This document shows positions 57,801-64,000 of a stretch of 64,000 bases of DNA, piece by piece. Position 1 is the stretch's first letter, and each line of letters starts with the position of its first letter. Source of the stretch: Telmatactis stephensoni (taxonomy: Eukaryota > Cnidaria > Anthozoa > Actiniaria > Isophelliidae); NCBI GenBank assembly GCA_029948255.1, contig JALIZF010001918.1:744001-808000 (forward strand). Reading direction: 5' to 3'. A program made the translations under genes and the position numbers. The notes below the pieces were generated by a model. It was not told the DNA's origin and made no database searches. It saw nothing but the letters and a program-made list of their open reading frames with translations.

Positions 57801-59602
57801 TTGTGGTGACCCTGCCTTCACTGGAAGGAATAAGCTTGTAAATAAAATAATTTTTCGCTACTCACCAATATCATACAATATTCATAGCCTTCTTTGGGAA
57901 CCAAGAAATCAGGTCGAGTTGAATGGTCAGCGGCATTCAATTCACACGATCTGTTTTGTCCTTCGAGTAGACCCAAGTTGTACGACACACATTTGCCTTC
58001 ATGAAAACATTTCTGCTGACATTGCTTTAGTGCAGGTACTGGAAGGCTGAAATTACTGATCACGTGACCTGTCAAGGCTTTGTTTATCAGGCAGTCAAGA
58101 AAACGAAGGTCTCTGCAACCATCTGCAATAAATATGATAAATTATAATAATGATAAAATGAAATCTTTAATATGTCTTCCCTTCCATTTATATTAATTTG
58201 CCCTCCTCCACAGTCAGCAGTCTTACCGCGAAAACGCTTGCGTCGTGACCAACAACGATTCAAACTTCAGTTGGAATATTTTTTCTGCATCGGCCAAAGT
58301 CCTTTTGGCAGGTCTTGCGTGACATTTTGTATAGGAAAATATATATATGTTGCACGCGTACTTTCAAAATCACTTCCAACACACTTTGATTGGTTGAAAC
58401 TGACAGCTCATTGTTTTTCAGCCAATGAGCGAGGGCGATTTCACTTTTTTGCACATGTGTGATTTCAGTGATTTCGTCTTTTTTGCACAGTGATTTCGAA
58501 AAAATCAGAAAGCAGCCAACCAATCAGGATCGAGAATTTTTGATGGTCATATTATTAAAATTTTAATCCAACAAAAACAAAAATATAATATTTGAAAAGA
58601 ACACACCAAAATTAGTAAAAGGTATGGGCGGCCGAAGTTTGCTTTATTTGTATAGAAACGTTCGTTGGTGGGCAAGCTGTTGCCCACCACCGAACGTTTC
58701 TATAGGAAAAGAACCAACTTCGGGCACCGATAACTTTGGCGCCATTTAAATCTCAACTTTTACTAATTTTGGTGTGTTCTTTTCAAATATCATATTTTTG
58801 TTTTTGTTGGATTAAAATTTAAAATGTCACGCAAGACGTGCCAAAAAGCCAATTATGTTCCTCTGCAAGGAACACCGGGACCCTCGCGCGCTTCGCAGTT
58901 TTCTATTATTTATTCGCACAAAAACAACAGAGAAAAAAAAAGTTTTCAAACTTATCCAGAATTGCGTGGCTACCAAACAATTATATTCCCAATAAAAGGT
59001 GGCGTTCGCACGGCTATCAATCAACTCTGTTCCATATTTGGGCAGGCATTACCTTATAGAAGTCAAGTTGAACCATTTGAGTTGATTTTCTGCTAATTAA
59101 TGGTCTCAAATTTGATCAAAACTTGCAGATATTATAGTGATGAAACACAACACATTGTCCACCATTTTGAAAATGCCTTAGAAACCTCGCATTTTGATAA
59201 ACAAGAGGCCCAATAGTAAAAACACAGGAAGCCCGCTCGAACGACATCAATAGTTTGATCCATTTAAGTCCTACCTTGCCTTCGTGCCTCTGCATAAATA
59301 GACTTTTCACTTTGTACAAATCTTGATGGGAAGCATGCTTTGGTCACGTTGTTCAATTCACACGTCTCATTGGCTAAGTAGTAATTGATGCTGCTACAGT
59401 TTTTCTCTTCAAGGCAGTCTTCGTAGCACGCACCAAAGTGTTCAGCGGTAGTCCTCTTGTAGGAAGATGATGCAAGGGCATAGTTATCCTTGTAGTGCAT
59501 TGGTTTGCTTCCTGATTTACAGTCCTGTGCCAGTATGATGGAGTAACTGAGGAGCTGCACCAAGCAGACCAAAGTAGGAATTTGGTAGCAATGGACGTTC
59601 AT
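54842..59602 (-). CDS. Secreted PAN-PAN-EGF-TSP1-discoidin protein, copy 4 (inverted)
   Basis: Exons on the - strand: 59602-59275, 58122-57866, 57400-57322, 56205-56020, 55842-55508, 55012-54842, encoding 451 residues. The domain order equals that of copies 1-3. Differences: exon 5 is 12 bases longer (four extra residues in a discoidin loop, SSYVPHESLKYAPWHG), the discoidin segment begins exon 6 with ICPGN where the others have IFPGN, adding a cysteine, and the stop codon is displaced so that the protein ends NQIYSHQSADD. The half-EGF and TSP1 are conserved. Intron 1 holds a nested foldback (58559-58821); intron 3 holds a poly-G-ended element and a SINE. Exon 1 resembles copy 1 (QDCKSGSKPMHY) more than copies 2 and 3. 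The frame is intact. Confidence 0.87.
56435..56841. mobile_element. Poly-G/poly-C-ended element in intron 3, copy 4
   Basis: 407 bp starting cccggggggg and ending ccccccggg, with matching inner blocks ccattgtaaaaggatcgggt / acccgatccttttacaatgg and internal repeats of 'cc.taa.agatac'. The 8-bp target duplication is atatgagg (56427-56434 and 56842-56849). Non-coding. Confidence 0.9.
56885..57090 (+). repeat. tRNA-derived SINE in intron 3, copy 4
   Basis: An A-box-like tggccgagtggtgagagc and a B-box-like gggttcgagcgct are spaced as in a tRNA gene, followed by a family-specific body (atatgtgaattgag, actccggtttttcctcc, aaaatcaacatgtgagttga). Shares that body with 38315-38485. Confidence 0.75.
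58559..58821. repeat. Large foldback in intron 1, copy 4
   Basis: Arms of about 120-140 bp converge on a centre near 58680: ttttaatccaacaaaaacaa...gttcgttggtgggcaa against ttgcccaccaccgaac...ttgtttttgttggattaaaa. Outside it, tggcaggtcttgcgtgacat (about 58305-58325) has an inverted partner atgtcacgcaagacgtgcca (about 58825-58845), suggesting a larger element of which the foldback is the inner part. Confidence 0.85.
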
Positions 59603-60448
59603 CTGAAGAGAGAAAATGAAATCATTAAGTTGATCTAAATTCGTTGATTGTTCTGTTTCTCCAAACAAACAATCAAAGAGTATGTCAACAAAATGAGCTC
59701 AACATGTACAGAAGCTGTTTCTCAGTCCTTTAAGTAAGATTTTTTGACAAGTAAACTAAATGATTGGAATTATTTACTTTTTTGGTGCAAAAAAAATTTT
59801 CAAGCGCGTTTTATTCGAATTAAACGCTTGCATAGAAATAAACAGTAACAGCGGAAAACGTGATCTCGATTCTATTCTATGAACCATTATAAAATAACTA
59901 CGATATAACGCGCGCTCTGATTGGCCAGAGGACATATGAGAACACACAGCACGCGCGCGCATATTTTCAAACTTTCTCCAACGAAAAAAGAAAATAAAAC
60001 TTCAATTTGTATTTTCGGCTACGCCTCGTGCTTCTCCTAACACTTCTCTCGTCTTCTTACAATTCCCGCGTGCTTCTATAACTCAACATAGCACGCTGCC
60101 TCGTTTTCTATTTCTACAATAAACGCGGTTTTATACAAACCTTTATTTGTCTAAAAATTTCATGTTTGTGAAAACAACAATGTCGTCACTATAAATTATT
60201 GGTAGCTCCGATCATAATGATTTAATCGGTAAAAGAAACTTGAAACTATCCTTTAACTTGCTTTATCAAACTCATTAATAATTCATTAGAAAACACAATG
60301 GAAATCACTACCGGAACGTAGATCTTTATATCGGATAAAGATTTTTGTTCATTTGCATAAACTTGAAGTTGGATTTTCTAAGCCAAAAGTAGTCAAACTT
60401 GGAAAATTCTGGTCCAATATGATAATTGACAACTAGACGTTTGATAAG

Positions 60449-60555
60449 TAATATAAAGAACTCGAGAGCGTGTTATATCGGGTCTAAAGATCCTCGCCTT
60501 CGGCTCGGATCTTTATCCACCGATATAACACGCTCTCTCGTTCTTTATACATTAC
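60449..60555. repeat. Palindromic element
   Basis: Arms of about 50 bp: taatataaagaactcgagag...gttatatcgg...aagatcc against ggatctttat...cgatataacacgc...gttctttatacatta, with a ccttcggc centre. In RNA or single-stranded DNA it would form a strong hairpin. Confidence 0.85.
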
Positions 60556-61399
60556 ATGAAAAGTTGTTTTGAAATTAGGTTTTTGGCCGCGACTCATTTT
60601 GCGATCAAACAGCGGAGGTGCGCCTCAAAATAAAGCCAGTCCTACCACCTTAAGCTATAATAATCAAAAGTAAATAAACTGCTTGAGTCAATAAATTTTA
60701 TAAAAACGCAAAACAACGATTGGTCCATTCACATATATTTATTTTGAACTAAAAAAGGAATTATTATAAAATTGCACAGTTTTTCTCGGACAAACAGTCC
60801 AATTCATTAAAGTAGAACTGTATGGTAAAAATAAACATTTTTATCTTCGTTATCATAATTTTAAAGGGTTTTTCTTCACAAGTTTCGAATACATATTTCT
60901 TTTAAAATATCATAGCTCTTTGATTATGTCAAGTATTGGGAATAAATTGAAACAATTTTTGAAATAATTAAAAGCCTCAAATTGGGCGTAGTTGGCAATT
61001 AATTGTTTAGGAAATAGCGGCTCCGCAAGACATTTGTTTTCATAGACCTCTCAGCTCGCTAAATATGTCTAACTTGACTCGAGGCCTTGGTCGATCGCTA
61101 ATTGACTAAAATTAGGATGGAAAATTATTTTGAGGACAAAGAACAAAATGAATATTTTTCTTCGATAAGTTACTAAACTCGACGTCCTTAACTTTTTGAA
61201 GATACCTTTATGATGTCACGTGACCTTATGACGTTATAGTCAACAAATATTGTATTGTAAACTTCAAAGTAAAATGCGGCCATAGAAGTAAGGAATTTCT
61301 TGTTTTCAGGATATGAATAATTAATTAACTATCGAGTTTAATTTTCTCAATTTCAATTTTCTCAAATTAGTGTAAGTGAAGGATATTTGACTGAATGAT

Positions 61400-61441
61400 A
61401 TTTATTTATTTATCTATCTATCTATTTATCTATCTATCTAT

Positions 61442-61484
<43 letters not shown>

Positions 61485-61485
61485 C
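61400..61485. repeat. TTTA/TCTA microsatellite
   Basis: Simple repeat of ttta with interspersed tcta units. Confidence 0.95.
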
Positions 61486-62250
61486 AAAACTTTCACCATA
61501 TATAAACATGTGTAAAAACTAAAGGTATGATGGAGATTGAGATTGCCTAAATTTGTTTTTATATTTCTATATATCTTTTATATACTTGTATTTTTCATTT
61601 TAATTTTTGTGATTTATATTTTTGAGGTACTCTGCCTTGTATGGGGTTCAGACTCTTTTGTGGCTTATATGAATATTAATTATTGATCTTCTACAAAGTT
61701 GCCATTAAATATTGTAACACATCAGTCAAAAAAAGGAAACTATTGGCAGTAAACGAAGTAAACCACAGCCTTCCACCTTCACAGGCCCTCAAAAACTAGT
61801 TTTACCTTTTACCCTAACTTTAAAAATGTTGACCTTATTAAACTTTTGTGTCACGTTACGTTAATTTCGCGATTTTGGAGGTCGTATATTTCGCAAAACT
61901 TTGATTGGCAAAAACATGAGTCACTTTGTAACTCTACACTTTAATTTCACAATTTTACTTTAATCATCGCTACAAATATATGATCCTGAAATCGATGCAA
62001 GTTTAAAAATCAGTTTAAAGGACACATTATTTTCGTGATTTTTTGTTAAATAGTTAAAATACGCGAGAAAATTTAATGTAACAATTAAGGTACATAAGCC
62101 AATCAATATAACAAAAACTTACCTTTGGCTCGCACACCCAAAACCAAACATGGACTAAAATGTAAGTGATTTTGTAGCGAAGGAGATTTGCAGCTTTTTC
62201 CGCACTATTCGTAAAGTAGTATAGAAGAGGAACAGAATGACCTTTACCGC

Positions 62251-64000
62251 TATAGGTGTATTGTGTAAGTACAGGGAACCCAAAGCTCCTTTACTATAGG
62301 TGCATTGTATAAGTACAGGCAATCCAAAGCTCCTTTACTATAGGTGTATTGTATAAGTACAGGCAACCGAAAGCTCCTTTACTATAGGTGTATTGTATAA
62401 GTACAGGCAACCCAAAGCTCCTTTACTATAGGTGCATTGTATAAGTACAGGCAACCCAAAGCTCCTTTACTATAGGTGCATTGTATAAGTACAGGGAACC
62501 CAAAGCTCCTTTACTATAGGTGCATTGTATAAGTACAGGCAACCCAAAGCTCCTTTACTATAGGTGTATTGTATAAGTACAGGGAACCCAAAGCTCCTTT
62601 GCTATAGGTGCATTGTATAAGTACAGGGAACCCAAAGCTCCTTTACTATAGGTGTATTGTATAAGTACAGGCAACCCAAAGCTCCTTTACTATAGGTGCA
62701 TTGTATAAGTACAGGCAACCCAAAGCTCCTTTACTATAGGTGCATTGTATAAGTACAGGCAACCCAAAGCTCCTTTACTATAGGTGGATTGTATAAGTAC
62801 AGGGAACCCAAAGCTCCTTTGCTATAGGTGCATTGTATAAGTACAGGCAACCCAAAGCTCCTTTACTATAGGTGCATTGTATAAGTACAGGGAACCCAAA
62901 GCTCCTTTACTATAGGTGTATTGTATAAGTACAGGGAACCCAAAGCTCCTTTGCTATAGGTGCATTGTATAAGTACAGGGAACCCAAAGCTCCTTTACTA
63001 TAGGTGTATTGTATAAGTACAGGGAACCCAAAGCTCCTTTACTATAGGTGCATTGTATAAGTACAGGGAACCCAAAGCTCCTTTACTATAGGTGTGTTAT
63101 ATAATTACAGGGAACCCAAAGCTCCTTTACTATAGGTGCATTGTATAAGTACAGGCAACCCAAAGCTCCTTTACTATAGGTGCATTGTATAAGTACAGGG
63201 AACCCAAAGCTCCTTTACTATAGGTGCATTGTATAAGTACAGGGAACCCAAAGCTCCTTTGCTATAGGTGCATTGTATAAGTACAGGCAACCCAAAGCTC
63301 CTTTACTATAGGTGCATTGTATAAGTACAGGCAACCCAAAGCTCCTTTACTATAGGTGCATTGTATAAGTACAGGGAACCCAAAGCTCCTTTACTATAGG
63401 TGCATTGTATAAGTACAGGGAACCCAAAGCTCCTTTGCTATAGGTGCATTGTATAAGTACAGGCAACCCAAAGCTCCTTTACTATAGGTGCATTGTATAA
63501 GTACAGGGAACCCAAAGCTCCTTTACTATAGGTGTATTGTATAAGTACAGGGAACCCAAAGCTCCTTTGCTATAGGTGCATTGTATAAGTACAGGGAACC
63601 CAAAGCTCCTTTGCTATAGGTGCATTGTATAAGTACAGGGAACCCAAAGCTCCTTTACTATAGGTGCATTGTATAAGTACAGGCAACCCAAAGCTCCTTT
63701 ACTATAGGTGTGTTATATAATTACAGGGAACCCAAAGCTCCTTTACTATAGGTGCATTGTATAAGTACAGGCAACCCAAAGCTCCTTTACTATAGGTGCA
63801 TTGTATAAGTACAGGGAACCCAAAGCTCCTTTACTATAGGTGCATTGTATAAGTACAGGGAACCCAAAGCTCCTTTACTATAGGTGTATTGTATAAGTAC
63901 AGGCAACCCAAAGCTCCTTTACTATAGGTGTATTGTATAAGTACAGGGAACCCAAAGCTCCTTTACTATAGGTGTATTGTATAAGTACAGGCAACCCAAA
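62251..64000 (-). repeat. 44-bp satellite array 5 (inverted), continues beyond window
   Basis: About 40 units of the 44-bp satellite in inverted orientation, upstream of gene copy 4 in its own orientation. Variant units (tttgctatagg; gtgttatataattacagg) recur at intervals, suggesting higher-order repeats. The array runs off the window end. Confidence 0.97.

Larger units (their letters stand above)
59603..62250. other. 5' flank of gene copy 4
   Basis: No gene seen. Parts are homologous to the other 5' flanks, e.g. 61750-62250, whose reverse complement matches the stretch following arrays 1-3 (gtaaaccacagccttccacc). It includes a palindrome (60449-60555) and a ttta/tcta microsatellite (61400-61485). 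The tract before the start codon again ends in tctcttcag. Confidence 0.6.

Overview
The window looks like nuclear DNA of a metazoan, most likely a cnidarian (anthozoan). Genes are split into exons by GT-AG introns, non-coding DNA is AT-rich, and transposons, foldback elements and satellite arrays are abundant. The repeated gene encodes a secreted PAN-PAN-EGF-TSP1-discoidin architecture of the kind common in cnidarians. The species cannot be fixed from sequence alone.

Layout: four paralogous copies of one six-exon secreted multidomain gene dominate. Copies 1-3 lie head to tail on the + strand (3376-7679, 10928-21792, 29468-32936) and copy 4 is inverted near the right end (59602-54842, - strand). 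All four assemble into open, phase-consistent coding sequences of 439, 441, 441 and 451 residues. The duplicated blocks are bounded by arrays of a 44-bp satellite. The arrays keep the same orientation relative to their gene, and both window ends lie inside arrays. Copy 2 looks mosaic: its 5' part matches copy 3 and its middle introns match copy 1.

Between copy 3 and copy 4 is single-copy DNA holding a complete 12-exon glutaredoxin-3 gene (GLRX3/PICOT type, 49494-38901, - strand), an unrecognised single-exon gene (51301-50312, - strand), a weak two-exon candidate near 37 kb, and a stray duplicate of GLRX3 exon 11 near 34.8 kb.

Mobile DNA: a full-length Ty3/gypsy-type LTR retrotransposon (11502-18136, - strand) sits antisense in intron 1 of copy 2. 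It has LTRs that are identical by eye, a 4-bp target duplication, a primer-binding site and a polypurine tract. Its gag/pol junction carries a textbook -1 frameshift signal, and its Pol begins with a MYND-type zinc finger. Other insertions are an LTR-less gag fragment (23249-25275), a 2.1-kb non-autonomous hAT-like element inside a satellite array (25390-27497), a family of poly-G/poly-C-ended inverted-repeat elements with 8-bp target duplications, TA-flanked and MULE-like MITEs, several foldback elements, tRNA-derived SINEs, a 22-bp minisatellite and a 7-bp microsatellite.

Nothing here resembles a bacterial-style operon or defence system. The most informative items are the satellite-bounded gene family with mosaic history, the MYND-Pol retroelement with its frameshift hairpin, and the poly-G-ended elements.
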